From NCBI GenBank assembly GCA_964655775.1, contig CAZZNQ010000051.1:1-28894 (forward strand): 28,894 nucleotides of DNA, written 5' to 3'. The notes beneath the pieces are model-generated. The model did no database searches. It saw only the letters and a list, made by a program, of their open reading frames with translations, and was not told the DNA's origin. The position numbers and the translations under genes are program-made. The first letter of the stretch is position 1, and each line of letters starts with the position of its first letter. This DNA comes from CAZZNQ01 sp964655775 (lineage in GTDB: Bacteria; Planctomycetota; Brocadiia; SM23-32). Below, piece by piece: positions 1-6,838 of the stretch.

Positions 1-187
1 GCAGCCCGTATCTTACTCCCGGTTGCGAGGTCGGCTCACTTCATAGCTTCTCCTCTCCGACGCGCGTGCGATACATAGTAAGGATCATTCTCCGGATGCT
101 GGAATGCCAGACGAGCCGCCTCCGCTTCGGCCTGATTCTATTGGCCTGCCGCCAGAGGGTCAAGTCTTTCAGGTCCCAAGGAAACCG
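1..187. other. left-edge stretch with no convincing gene
   Basis: No coding sequence can be supported here. On the minus strand there is a good Shine-Dalgarno-like GGAGAGGAG (plus 48-56) followed at 44-42 by ATG, then AAG and a TGA stop at 38-36. The same frame is open beyond the stop to the window edge, so a broken or miscalled leftward gene start is possible. The other two minus frames close within about 45 bases. Confidence 0.3.
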
Positions 188-216
188 TTGCCTCCGGGCC
201 GGCGGTCCGGTATACT
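188..216 (+). promoter_or_regulatory. sigma-70-type promoter for the lipoprotein gene
   Basis: TTGCCT (188-193), a 17-base spacer and TATACT (211-216). The expected transcript start near 223 gives a leader of about 47 bases before the ATG at 270. It lies inside the longer open frame that begins at 66, which argues against that upstream start. Confidence 0.55.
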
Positions 217-269
217 CCGAAGCGCCTGAGCCGATAGGAGTTTCTTCAGTTGCGGGAGGGGTATTTGCC

Positions 270-815
270 ATGCGGAACTTGTGCGTGAAGGCGGCCGTCC
301 TGTTCGTGATTGCCGTGCTCACTCTCCAGGGCATCGGTTGCAGTTATCTCCAGTACAGGGCCGAAGACGCCGCCCAGATGGTGGATGTCGGGCTGGCATT
401 CTCCGCAAAGCCGCAGGTCGGCCTTTATCTCTCCGCCGCCTCGCTGTTTGTGCTCGGACGTGCGCAGGTGGACGCCTGGCTCTTGGGCCTGGGGGGCGGC
501 CGCGTGGGCCTCGTCCCGTATCACACGGACAACTGGGGCTTCATGTTCTTCGGCCATGAGGTGCACGCATGGGGGGACTATGACCTGGGCGATCCGGCCA
601 CTTTCTACAGCCAGCAGGTGGGCATACTGCCCCTGGTGGACGTGGGCGCAGCAGACTCACGGCCCGGCTACATGCCGTCCGGCAACCACCAGTTGCACCT
701 GGGATGGGTGGGGGCTGTAATCAACGTTCGGCTCACCGAAATCCTGGACTTCGTTCTTGGCTGGTCGACCTACGATCTGGCCAACGACGACGGCCGGGAA
801 CTTGGGCACTGGTAG
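270..815 (+). CDS. small lipoprotein of unknown function
   Basis: Encodes 181 aa. The chosen ATG at 270 follows GGGAGGGG (254-261), and it gives a clean lipoprotein signal: MRNLCVKAA, a hydrophobic core, then a lipobox LQGIGC with the lipidated Cys at about residue 23. The open frame extends upstream to 66, but that stretch carries the promoter and has no signal-like N-terminus. The mature part has short Gly-rich and aromatic stretches (LGLGGGRVGLVPY, WGFMFFGHEVHAWGDY) and ends with a hydrophobic segment (TEILDFVLGWSTYDLANDD). I recall similar lipoproteins of unknown function in planctomycete genomes, but I cannot name a family. It is likely exported and membrane-attached. A 214-base gap with its own promoter separates it from the next gene, so it is probably monocistronic. 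No function is proposed. Confidence 0.75.
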   Translation: MRNLCVKAAVLFVIAVLTLQGIGCSYLQYRAEDAAQMVDVGLAFSAKPQVGLYLSAASLFVLGRAQVDAWLLGLGGGRVGLVPYHTDNWGFMFFGHEVHAWGDYDLGDPATFYSQQVGILPLVDVGAADSRPGYMPSGNHQLHLGWVGAVINVRLTEILDFVLGWSTYDLANDDGRELGHW

Positions 816-933
816 CCCCACCGACCGCGGAAAGCGGACGGACGCCAGGCGCGGCACTTGACACCAACGGGGGTGTTGTGCTGAACTGTGGCCCGTCAAG
901 CGAGCGGAGAGCGCAAGGAGCGGGCGGAAAAGC

Positions 934-961
934 TTGACTTTGGCGTTTTGCCGCCTATAAT
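934..961 (+). promoter_or_regulatory. strong sigma-70-type promoter for the coiled-coil gene
   Basis: TTGACT (934-939), a 16-base spacer and a perfect TATAAT (956-961). A transcript start near 968 gives a leader of about 60 bases. The 11-mer CTTGACTTTGG at 933-943 recurs at 8081-8091, in the promoter of another small membrane-protein gene. Confidence 0.8.
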
Positions 962-1029
962 CTACCGTGAAATCCAGTGACCGCAGGTGTTTTCTTGGGA
1001 AGAAAGACAACTGGCCGAGGAGGATGTAG

Positions 1030-1878
1030 ATGAGCGCTTTTACTAAGGTCCTGATCCTGTTCGTCTGTCTGTTGAGTGCGCTTTTCGCCGCTTCCCAGAT
1101 CGTGCTGTACGGCAAGCGCGAGAACTTCGGCGAGATGTACCGAGAGGCACAGACGGGCCTCAAACAGTGCCAGCAGGACAAGGCGGATATCCAGGCCCAA
1201 CTGGATGACCTGCAGGCTGGCTCCAGCGCCGAGAAGGCGGCGTTACAGGCCCGCGTGGAGGGCTTGCAGAGCCAACTGACCTCGAAGGAGAACGAGGTGC
1301 AGAGGCTGAGCCAGGAGGTGTTGGACCAGACCCGGGCGGCCACGCGCCTGACCGAGACGGTGCAGACGCTGAACCAGACGGTGGAGACCAAGAACGCGAC
1401 GATCGACGAGTTGAATGCCACGCTGGCCGAGCGCGCCTCCACCATCGAAGAGAATATGGCCAAGATCGAAGACCTGCAGGGCCAGCTTAGCGACCGGAAC
1501 GAGAAGATCGCATCACTGGAGAACACCGTTCTGGAGCTCAAGACGGACAAACAGGAGCTGACCAGGAGCGAGAAGGAACTTGAGGCCATCATCGGAAACC
1601 TCGTCCAGCGCGGCATTGACGTCGCCGCCGTTCAGTATCCGCCCATCGATGCGCGCGTTGTGCGCGTGGACAACGAGTTGGGCACCGCTGTGATCAACAA
1701 GGGTTCCCAGGATGAGGTCAAGCCGAACGCTACGTTCACCGTCTACCGAGGCGACCAGTACGTGGCCACCCTGGTAATCCAGGACGTGGACGACGAGCTC
1801 GCCCTCGGCAGGGCGGTCCGCGTCGCGGAAGGCCAGCAGCTTGAAGTCGGCGACAACGCCACCACGCAGATTCAGTAA
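1030..1878 (+). CDS. membrane-anchored coiled-coil protein with MreC-like layout
   Basis: Encodes 282 aa. The ATG at 1030 follows CGAGGAGGA (1016-1024). Residues 5-23 form one uncleaved TM helix. Residues about 35-200 are a long heptad-rich coiled coil full of Q, E, K and L. Residues about 205-282 form a compact beta-rich domain (ARVVRVDNELGTAVINKG, then FTVYRGDQYVATLVIQDV). TM, coiled coil and beta domain is the order seen in MreC, and the phrase 'INKGSQDEVKPNATFTVY' resembles MreC's 'DRGSRDGVKPGM' type of segment. The beta domain is, however, single and short. Three co-oriented genes, ending in an MreB homologue, follow. A role as an envelope scaffold coupled to MreB is an inference only; the safe statement is a membrane-tethered coiled-coil protein of unknown function. 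It probably shares a transcript with the 50-aa gene, ending at the terminator at 2112. Confidence 0.85.
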   Translation: MSAFTKVLILFVCLLSALFAASQIVLYGKRENFGEMYREAQTGLKQCQQDKADIQAQLDDLQAGSSAEKAALQARVEGLQSQLTSKENEVQRLSQEVLDQTRAATRLTETVQTLNQTVETKNATIDELNATLAERASTIEENMAKIEDLQGQLSDRNEKIASLENTVLELKTDKQELTRSEKELEAIIGNLVQRGIDVAAVQYPPIDARVVRVDNELGTAVINKGSQDEVKPNATFTVYRGDQYVATLVIQDVDDELALGRAVRVAEGQQLEVGDNATTQIQ

Positions 1879-1926
1879 CGTTGCGAAGACCGACGCGGAT
1901 CCGCTAACACTAGCGAGGCAGTGCCG

Positions 1927-2079
1927 ATGGACAACAAGCTGGTTCAGTACATGCTGATTGGCGCCTGCATCCTGCTGCTCATCGCGATAGTGATGACGTG
2001 GGCGGACATCCTGCGGCACGGGTCGCCCGACTCAGCCGTCAGTCGGAGCGCCCCTGCGCCGCCGGCGCTTCCGGCGTAA
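1927..2079 (+). CDS. 50-aa single-TM protein, paralogous to the next gene's anchor
   Basis: Encodes 50 aa. The ATG at 1927 is preceded by GAGG (1915-1918) with 8-base spacing, 48 bases after the previous stop. It has a short polar N-terminus (MDNKLVQ), a TM helix at residues 8-25 and a Pro/Ala/Ser-rich tail (SAPAPPALPA). About 15 of the first 28 residues match the N-terminus of the 351-aa protein that follows (MDNRLLQ start, LLLAIV and TW in register). The gene therefore looks like a duplicated anchor without its extracytoplasmic domain. That conservation and the ribosome site are the evidence that it is translated. It is followed directly by a strong terminator. Function unknown. Confidence 0.65.
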   Translation: MDNKLVQYMLIGACILLLIAIVMTWADILRHGSPDSAVSRSAPAPPALPA

Positions 2080-2111
2080 GCCTTTTTCCGGGAAAAGCTG
2101 CGGTTCACGGT

Positions 2112-2143
2112 GCGGGCGGCACGGGTTGCTGCCCGCTTTTTTT
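2112..2143 (+). terminator. rho-independent terminator
   Basis: GCGGGC (2112-2117) pairs with GCCCGC (2131-2136). The stem continues inward with GGCA against TGCT (one G-T pair), leaving a 5-base loop, for about 10 pairs in total. Seven T follow (2137-2143). It ends the 1030-2079 transcript and lies inside the open frame that would otherwise extend the next gene upstream to 2126. Confidence 0.9.
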
Positions 2144-2185
2144 CTGGAGTTTCGCACCCTTGCTCAAGACGGGGAAGATTCACCC

Positions 2186-3241
2186 ATGATGGATAATCGA
2201 CTGCTTCAGGGCTTGCTTATCGCCTCCGGCATTTGTCTGCTGCTCGCCATAGTGTTGACCTGGGGCGAGTACAAGGACTACAAGGCAGTGGGCACCGTGA
2301 CTCAGGCGCCCGCAACCGCCCGTACGGAAGCGCCGGCGGCGGACTCGGCCACCCCGGCCGTCCAGTCCGACCTGCTGGGCGTCGTCTTCGTCGACGTCCA
2401 GAAGGCGCTCAACGCACCCCTTCTGCAGCCCATGATTCAGCAGCAGGGAGGCATACCGCCGGAAGCCGAGGGCATGGGCAAGATCACCGCCTACATCATG
2501 CCTCCTCCGCAACAGGGCGCGGAGCCGGACGGCTATGCCGTCATCGAGGTGGAGGGTGCCGCATTGGATGCCCTGAAACAGCAGATGGAGCAGGCGGCCG
2601 CCACCAAGACCGTCGCCGGCGTCCAGGCTTTCCAGGCTCCGGACGGGAGCTCCTGGGTGGCCCTGACGGACGACCGCGCCATCGCAGCCAAGACCGAGCA
2701 GACGCTTGCCAAGGGCATCGAGGCCGTTACAAGCGGCAACCTGCCCGCGCCGGCCGGCGTGCCGTTCGACATCGCCAAGAAGTATCAGGCCGCCGCGATC
2801 CGGGGCGGATTCGCCATCACGGACGCGGTGCTTGCCGAGTTGCCCGAGGAAGCTCCCCCGATGGTTCGCTCAGCCAGGGGCGCGGGGTTCGGCATCACGC
2901 TGGATGAGACGCTGAAGATCGAGGGACTGATGCGGTTCGCGTCTGCAGCCGACGCACAGTCGGCCGCCGATGCCGTCCTGGCGCAGTTGGACCAGGTTCG
3001 GCAGCAGGCGCAGAGCGGCCAGGGCGATCCCTCAATGGCGGCTATGAGCGGCCTCCTGAGCAAGGTCCAGGTATCGGCGTCTGACGTTGACTGCACGGTC
3101 GGCATCACGCTGAACCAACAGGACTTCCAGGGGCTGGTCGGCATGGCGCAGATGATGATTATGGGCGCCATGATGGGCGGCGGGATGCCGGGCGGGGCGC
3201 CCGGTGGCGGCATGCCCATGATGCCGGGCGGCGGCAACTGA
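2186..3241 (+). CDS. membrane-anchored protein of unknown function, Met/Gly-rich tail
   Basis: Encodes 351 aa from the ATG at 2186 (a second ATG directly follows). GGGGAAG (2171-2177) lies about 9 bases upstream. An upstream start at 2126 would fall within the terminator hairpin and is rejected. Layout: TM anchor at residues about 8-27, a low-complexity linker rich in Ala, Thr and Pro to about residue 63, a globular part (LLGVVFVDVQKALNAPLLQP; later RGGFAITDAVLAELPEEAPP and GFGITLDETLKIEGLMRFA), and a flexible tail made almost only of Met, Gly and Pro. The globular part reads like two related alpha/beta halves, but I cannot name the family. The N-terminus is paralogous to the preceding 50-aa protein. 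The bulk of the protein is probably extracytoplasmic. Located between the coiled-coil gene and mreB. Confidence 0.8.
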   Translation: MMDNRLLQGLLIASGICLLLAIVLTWGEYKDYKAVGTVTQAPATARTEAPAADSATPAVQSDLLGVVFVDVQKALNAPLLQPMIQQQGGIPPEAEGMGKITAYIMPPPQQGAEPDGYAVIEVEGAALDALKQQMEQAAATKTVAGVQAFQAPDGSSWVALTDDRAIAAKTEQTLAKGIEAVTSGNLPAPAGVPFDIAKKYQAAAIRGGFAITDAVLAELPEEAPPMVRSARGAGFGITLDETLKIEGLMRFASAADAQSAADAVLAQLDQVRQQAQSGQGDPSMAAMSGLLSKVQVSASDVDCTVGITLNQQDFQGLVGMAQMMIMGAMMGGGMPGGAPGGGMPMMPGGGN

Positions 3242-3339
3242 GAGCCCTTTACCGGCCGTTGACCCGTTACCGTCACCGTAGCGGTCCAGGTGCGTTCGCC
3301 CAGTCCATGACCGGCCACGCCTCGGCGCGCATGGGACGA

Positions 3340-3368
3340 TGGACTTTGCCGAGCTTGAAGACTATAAT
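3340..3368 (+). promoter_or_regulatory. promoter for mreB
   Basis: TGGACT (3340-3345), a 17-base spacer and a perfect TATAAT (3363-3368). A start of transcription near 3375 would exclude the in-frame ATG at 3339 and supports the ATG at 3420 as the translation start. Confidence 0.6.
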
Positions 3369-3419
3369 CCCGTGCGTGCACATCCGAGCGTCCAGAAGCA
3401 AGCGGAGGTCGCTGCAGAC

Positions 3420-4496
3420 ATGGCGGGCGGACTGAGCCTATCCTTGCGAAGGCTGCTGAACAGAGCTATGAACCTGGGCGCGTTCGACCTGGGCATAGAC
3501 CTGGGAACGGCCAACACGCTCGTCTGCGTGCCTGGCCGCGGCGTGCTGCTGATGGAGCCTTCCGTGGTCGCCGTCAAAACCGGCACCAACCCTCCTGTCG
3601 TGCCGCTCAACGGCCGGGCCGTCGGCAACGAAGCCAAGCGCATGATGGACCGCACGCCGAGCAACATCAAGGCCATCCGCCCGCTGAAGGACGGCGTGAT
3701 CGCGGACTTCGAAACCACCGAGATCATGCTGCGCTACTTCATCAAGAAGGTGCAGCCGCGCGCGTGGGGTGTGCGTCCGCGGGTGGTCGTCAGCGTTCCA
3801 AGCGGCATTACCAGCGTCGAACGCAAGGCCGTCAAAAACAGCGCCTTCAACGCCGGCGCGCGCAAGGTCTTCACCGTGTCCGAGCCGAAGGCCGGCGCAA
3901 TCGGGTGCGGGCTGAAGATCAGCGAACCCGTGGGCAACATGGTGGTGGATATCGGCGGCGGCACTACTGAAGTGGCCGTGCTCAGCATGGGCGAGGTGGT
4001 GACCCTGGAGAGCTTCGGTATCGCCGGCGACGAGATGGACGAGGCCGTCATCACCTACATCCGCGACATGTACGGACTGGAAATCGGCCACCGGACCGCC
4101 GAGGAGGTCAAGATCGCCATCGGCTCCGGCTACCCCCTGCAGGAAGAGGTCGTCTACGAGATACGCGGCAAGGATATCGCCGCGGGTCTGCCGCGCGGGC
4201 TGGAGTTGTCCAGCGCCGAGATCCGCGAGGCGATCAGCAGTCCCATTCAGCGGATCATGGATGCCGTCAAGTCCTGCCTGGACCACACGCCCCCCGAGCT
4301 GGCCAGCGACCTGATGTCCACGGGCATTACGCTGCTGGGCGGCGGCTCACTGATTCCAGGTCTGCCGGAGCTGGTGACCGAAGAAACGGGGCTGAGGGCA
4401 CGGGTGGCGGACGATCCCCTTACGGCCGTGGCCCGGGGCACTGCGATACTGCTCGAGCGGTTGGACGAGTACGAGGAAGTCCTCGCCGACGACTGA
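3420..4496 (+). CDS. mreB: rod-shape-determining actin homologue MreB
   Basis: Encodes 358 aa, close to the usual length. MreB polymerises on the inner face of the membrane and positions cell-wall synthesis. Visible actin-fold motifs are the phosphate-1 loop DLGIDLGTANT (residues 23-33), VVVSVPSG (about 122-129), FTVSEPKAGAIGCGL (151-165), phosphate-2 VVDIGGGTTEVAV (175-187), the MreB signature GDEMDEAV with TAEEVKIAIGS, and the C-terminal GITLLGGGSLIPGL. The N-terminal 20 residues (LSLRRLLNRAMNLG) form a likely amphipathic membrane-binding helix. Start choice: GGAGG at 3404-3408, 11 bases before the ATG. The frame is open to 3339, but a promoter overlaps that part. mreC, mreD and the penicillin-binding protein and RodA genes usually found beside mreB are absent nearby. 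It converges on hisF with a 26-base gap and no clear terminator. Confidence 0.95.
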   Translation: MAGGLSLSLRRLLNRAMNLGAFDLGIDLGTANTLVCVPGRGVLLMEPSVVAVKTGTNPPVVPLNGRAVGNEAKRMMDRTPSNIKAIRPLKDGVIADFETTEIMLRYFIKKVQPRAWGVRPRVVVSVPSGITSVERKAVKNSAFNAGARKVFTVSEPKAGAIGCGLKISEPVGNMVVDIGGGTTEVAVLSMGEVVTLESFGIAGDEMDEAVITYIRDMYGLEIGHRTAEEVKIAIGSGYPLQEEVVYEIRGKDIAAGLPRGLELSSAEIREAISSPIQRIMDAVKSCLDHTPPELASDLMSTGITLLGGGSLIPGLPELVTEETGLRARVADDPLTAVARGTAILLERLDEYEEVLADD

Positions 4497-4522
4497 CACG
4501 CCCACCTAACCGGATCGCCGGC

Positions 4523-5290
4523 TCAGATTCGAACGGCAACGCCCTTCTCCTTCAGGTATTCCTTCAGTTCCGGGATGCCGATCTCGCCGAAGTGGAAGAC
4601 GCTGGCCGCAAGCAGCACGGACGCTCCGCCTTCGGTGGCCGCCTCGTGGAAATGCTCCATCGTCCCGGCGCCGCCGCTGGCGATAACGGGCACACTCACG
4701 CGGTCCGCGATGCCCCGCGTCAGCGGGATGTCGTAGCCGTCCTTTGTCCCATCGGCTTTGCGGCTGGTTGGCAGAATGGCCCCGGCACCGCGGTCTTCCA
4801 TGGCTCCGGCGAAATCGAGTGCATCGATGTCGGTCTCCGTGCGCCCGCCATCGATGAACACTTCGTAGCCGCTGGCCATTTCCTGGGAAAGATCGGCGTC
4901 GATGGCCACCACGATGCGTTCCGAACCGAACTCCCTGGCGGCATCTTCGACCAGGTTGGGAGTGCGAACCGCCGCACTGCTTATGCTCACCTTGGCTGCG
5001 CCGGCGTCCAGAGCCGCCTCGACATCCGATAGCGTCTTGACACCGCCGCCGAACGTGACAGGCAGGCTGACCGCCTCAGCCACCCGGCCGAACGTCTCCA
5101 GCCTTGTCTTGCGCTTCTCAACGGTCGCCGTTATGTCCAGCAGGGCCAGCTCGTCGGCACCGTCCTCTTCGTAGGCGCAGGCGCACTCGATGGGGTCGCC
5201 CGCATCGCGCAGGTCGACGAAATGCACGCCCTTGACCACACGGCCGTCCTTCATGTCCAGGCACGGCATTATCTTCACGTAATCGGACAC
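4523..5290 (-). CDS. hisF: imidazole glycerol phosphate synthase cyclase subunit HisF
   Basis: Encodes 255 aa, the normal HisF length. HisF is the cyclase half of the HisFH complex: it takes ammonia from HisH and converts PRFAR to imidazole glycerol phosphate and AICAR. A (beta/alpha)8 barrel is visible, with CLDMKDGRVVKG (catalytic Asp12), the phosphate-binding GGGV (81-84), KVSISSAAV (100-108), VVAIDADL (Asp131), DGTKDGYD (Asp180, the second catalytic Asp) and SGGAGTMEHF. The usual TSxDRDGT loop reads TSRKADGT, so the first loop Asp is Lys while the catalytic one is kept. The start is GTG at 5290, with GGGAGGA about 6 bases upstream; the longer frame to 5449 has no HisF similarity. hisH and the other his genes are not here. 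It is the last gene of the operon, or is driven by a weak promoter near 5349-5376. Confidence 0.93.
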   Translation of the reverse strand: MSDYVKIMPCLDMKDGRVVKGVHFVDLRDAGDPIECACAYEEDGADELALLDITATVEKRKTRLETFGRVAEAVSLPVTFGGGVKTLSDVEAALDAGAAKVSISSAAVRTPNLVEDAAREFGSERIVVAIDADLSQEMASGYEVFIDGGRTETDIDALDFAGAMEDRGAGAILPTSRKADGTKDGYDIPLTRGIADRVSVPVIASGGAGTMEHFHEAATEGGASVLLAASVFHFGEIGIPELKEYLKEKGVAVRI

Positions 5291-5348
5291 AGGATTCCTC
5301 CCGAACTCGAAGTCGCCGGTCACACTTCCGGCGCGAACTGATACGCAC

Positions 5349-5376
5349 AGCTTAGCACAGCCCGCCCCGCCTTCAA
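5349..5376 (-). promoter_or_regulatory. possible weak promoter for hisF
   Basis: On the minus strand: TTGAAG (5376-5371), a 16-base spacer and TAAGCT (5354-5349) with an upstream TG (extended -10 form). The 133-base gap between tsaE and hisF makes a separate promoter plausible, but the hexamers match consensus poorly. Confidence 0.3.
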
Positions 5377-5423
5377 GCGCCGGAACGCGCATGCCGATGG
5401 GATTCCATGCGAGTGTGCACGCC

Positions 5424-5915
5424 TCATGTCCAGCGCTCCAGCACACCACGAAATCCGACCATCCTCGATTCCGCGCCGGGACCGTGCGCTGTCAGTCTGA
5501 AGGCCCGTTCCTGTGGGCCGACTGTCGCTATGCTCAGGGCAATGCGCTCCTCCGGCAGGCATTCCTCGACCCTCTCGGCCCACTCGACAACGCTCACGCC
5601 GCCGCTCCGGAATACCTCAGCGCAACCGATCTCTTCCATTTCGGCGGCTCCGGAAAGCCGGTAGGCGTCGAAGTGGTAAAGGTCGAGCCGTCCGCTGTAG
5701 GACCGCATCAACACGAAGGTCGGGCTTATCACGCGTGTTCCCTCCGGAACACCAAGCCCGCGGGCGAGTCCCTGCACGAAGCACGTTTTCCCCGCACCCA
5801 GGGTGCCGGACAAGGCGATCACGTCGTTCGGACGAAGCACCTCGGCAAAGGCGCGGGCCATTTCGCGCGTGTCGGCAGGAGATTCCGTGAGCAGCTCAAG
5901 CGTGTCGTCGCCCAT
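5424..5915 (-). CDS. tsaE: tRNA threonylcarbamoyladenosine biosynthesis ATPase TsaE
   Basis: Encodes 163 aa. TsaE is the ATPase that works with TsaB and TsaD to place threonylcarbamoyl on A37 of ANN-decoding tRNAs. Evidence: a Walker A loop in LSGTLGAGKTCFVQGLARGLG, the family segment VISPTFVLMRSY followed by LDLYHFDAYRL, and the C-terminal VVEWAERVEECLP. The length is normal. The ATG at 5915 overlaps the thiL stop in the form TGATG, so translation is probably coupled; a GTG at 5918 is also in frame. tsaB and tsaD are not in the window. Confidence 0.95.
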   Translation of the reverse strand: MGDDTLELLTESPADTREMARAFAEVLRPNDVIALSGTLGAGKTCFVQGLARGLGVPEGTRVISPTFVLMRSYSGRLDLYHFDAYRLSGAAEMEEIGCAEVFRSGGVSVVEWAERVEECLPEERIALSIATVGPQERAFRLTAHGPGAESRMVGFRGVLERWT

Positions 5916-6838
5916 CACCCCAGGTGCTCCCAGCCTTGGGCCGTCAGGTGCCGCGTGGAACCGTCCTGCAGCTTCAGGAGCGACGGGCCCGACTGCCCCA
6001 CTTCACCGATGACGGTCACCGGCGTGCCGGCAAGACCGTCCGCGGCCAGCTCGTGCGCCTGCTTTGCGGCAATGCAGAAAAGCAGCTCGTAGTCTTCACC
6101 ATCGTTCAGCGCGTGCCATAGTGCATCCCTGCCGGCCTCTGAGGCCAGTTCCCGAGCCGCTTCGGAGACCGGCACGGAAGGGCCGTCCAGGACGATGGAA
6201 ACATCACTCGCCTCGGCAACGTGCAACGCATCGGTGCTGAGGCCGTCGCTGATGTCGATCAGGGCATGGGGACCGTAGTTCTCCGCCAGCGCCAGCGCCT
6301 CCCGGATGCGCGGCCGGAAGCCCAGATGCCTGCCCTTGATGGAACCACCCAGAGTTCCCGTGACGCAGACGAGGTCGCCCGGACGTGCGCCGGCGCGCGT
6401 CACCACGCCCCCCGGTCCGGGCGTGCCGATCGCCGTCACCACGACACTCAGGGGCCCGGGGCCCGAAGTGATATCTCCCCCGACAAGGGGCGCGCCCAGT
6501 TCCAGCGCCGTCGCGTGGAGCGCTGCTATCAGGTCTCGGCACCAGGCGTCGTCCGTCCCTTCCCGAAAGCTCACGGCCGCCAGCGTGCAGAGCGCTCGCG
6601 CCGCCATCGCAGCAATATCGCTCAAACCGCGCGCGACGGCCTTTTGCCCGACTTCCCGCGCGGGGAGTCCCGTCTCGAAGTGCACGCTTTCCACAACGGA
6701 ATCGACGGTCAAAACAACGGCCGTCCCCTGCGGCAGATCGACCACGGCGGCATCGTCGCCGATCCCCAGGGCCAACCAGGATTCCGGAGACTCCGAGGCG
6801 AGACGCGTCACATAACGTATCAGGTCAAGCTCCGGCAT
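5915..6838 (-). CDS. thiL: thiamine-monophosphate kinase ThiL
   Basis: Encodes 307 aa. ThiL phosphorylates thiamine monophosphate with ATP to give thiamine diphosphate, the last step of cofactor synthesis. Family motifs in order: LGIGDDAAVVDLP (metal and ATP site), VLTVDSVVESVHF, RGLSDIAAMAA, LVGGDITSGPG, VTGTLGGS, DISDGLSTDALHVAEASDV and NDGEDYELLF. The start is the ATG at 6838, with GGAGG 5 bases upstream. The open frame continues to 7084, but that part is just the glycerate kinase gene read in another frame. It overlaps the glycerate kinase 3' end by 14 bases and tsaE by one base. No TPP riboswitch is present in front of it, as expected for an internal operon gene. Confidence 0.95.
   Translation of the reverse strand: MPELDLIRYVTRLASESPESWLALGIGDDAAVVDLPQGTAVVLTVDSVVESVHFETGLPAREVGQKAVARGLSDIAAMAARALCTLAAVSFREGTDDAWCRDLIAALHATALELGAPLVGGDITSGPGPLSVVVTAIGTPGPGGVVTRAGARPGDLVCVTGTLGGSIKGRHLGFRPRIREALALAENYGPHALIDISDGLSTDALHVAEASDVSIVLDGPSVPVSEAARELASEAGRDALWHALNDGEDYELLFCIAAKQAHELAADGLAGTPVTVIGEVGQSGPSLLKLQDGSTRHLTAQGWEHLG

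Noticed and set aside
66..269. N-terminal extension of the lipoprotein frame back to 66
   Set aside because: It contains the promoter at 188-216, has no ribosome site and would bury the lipoprotein signal peptide.
861..876. Hairpin ACACC/GGTGT after the lipoprotein gene as a terminator
   Set aside because: The stem is only 5 bp and is not followed by a T-run.
3339..3419. N-terminal extension of mreB to the ATG at 3339
   Set aside because: The TATAAT box at 3363-3368 lies inside it and MreB homologues do not have such an extension.
4497..4522. Possible terminator in the mreB/hisF convergent gap
   Set aside because: Only a 4-bp CCGG self-complement is present, with no T-run. The 15-base gap at 9760-9774 likewise shows no hairpin.
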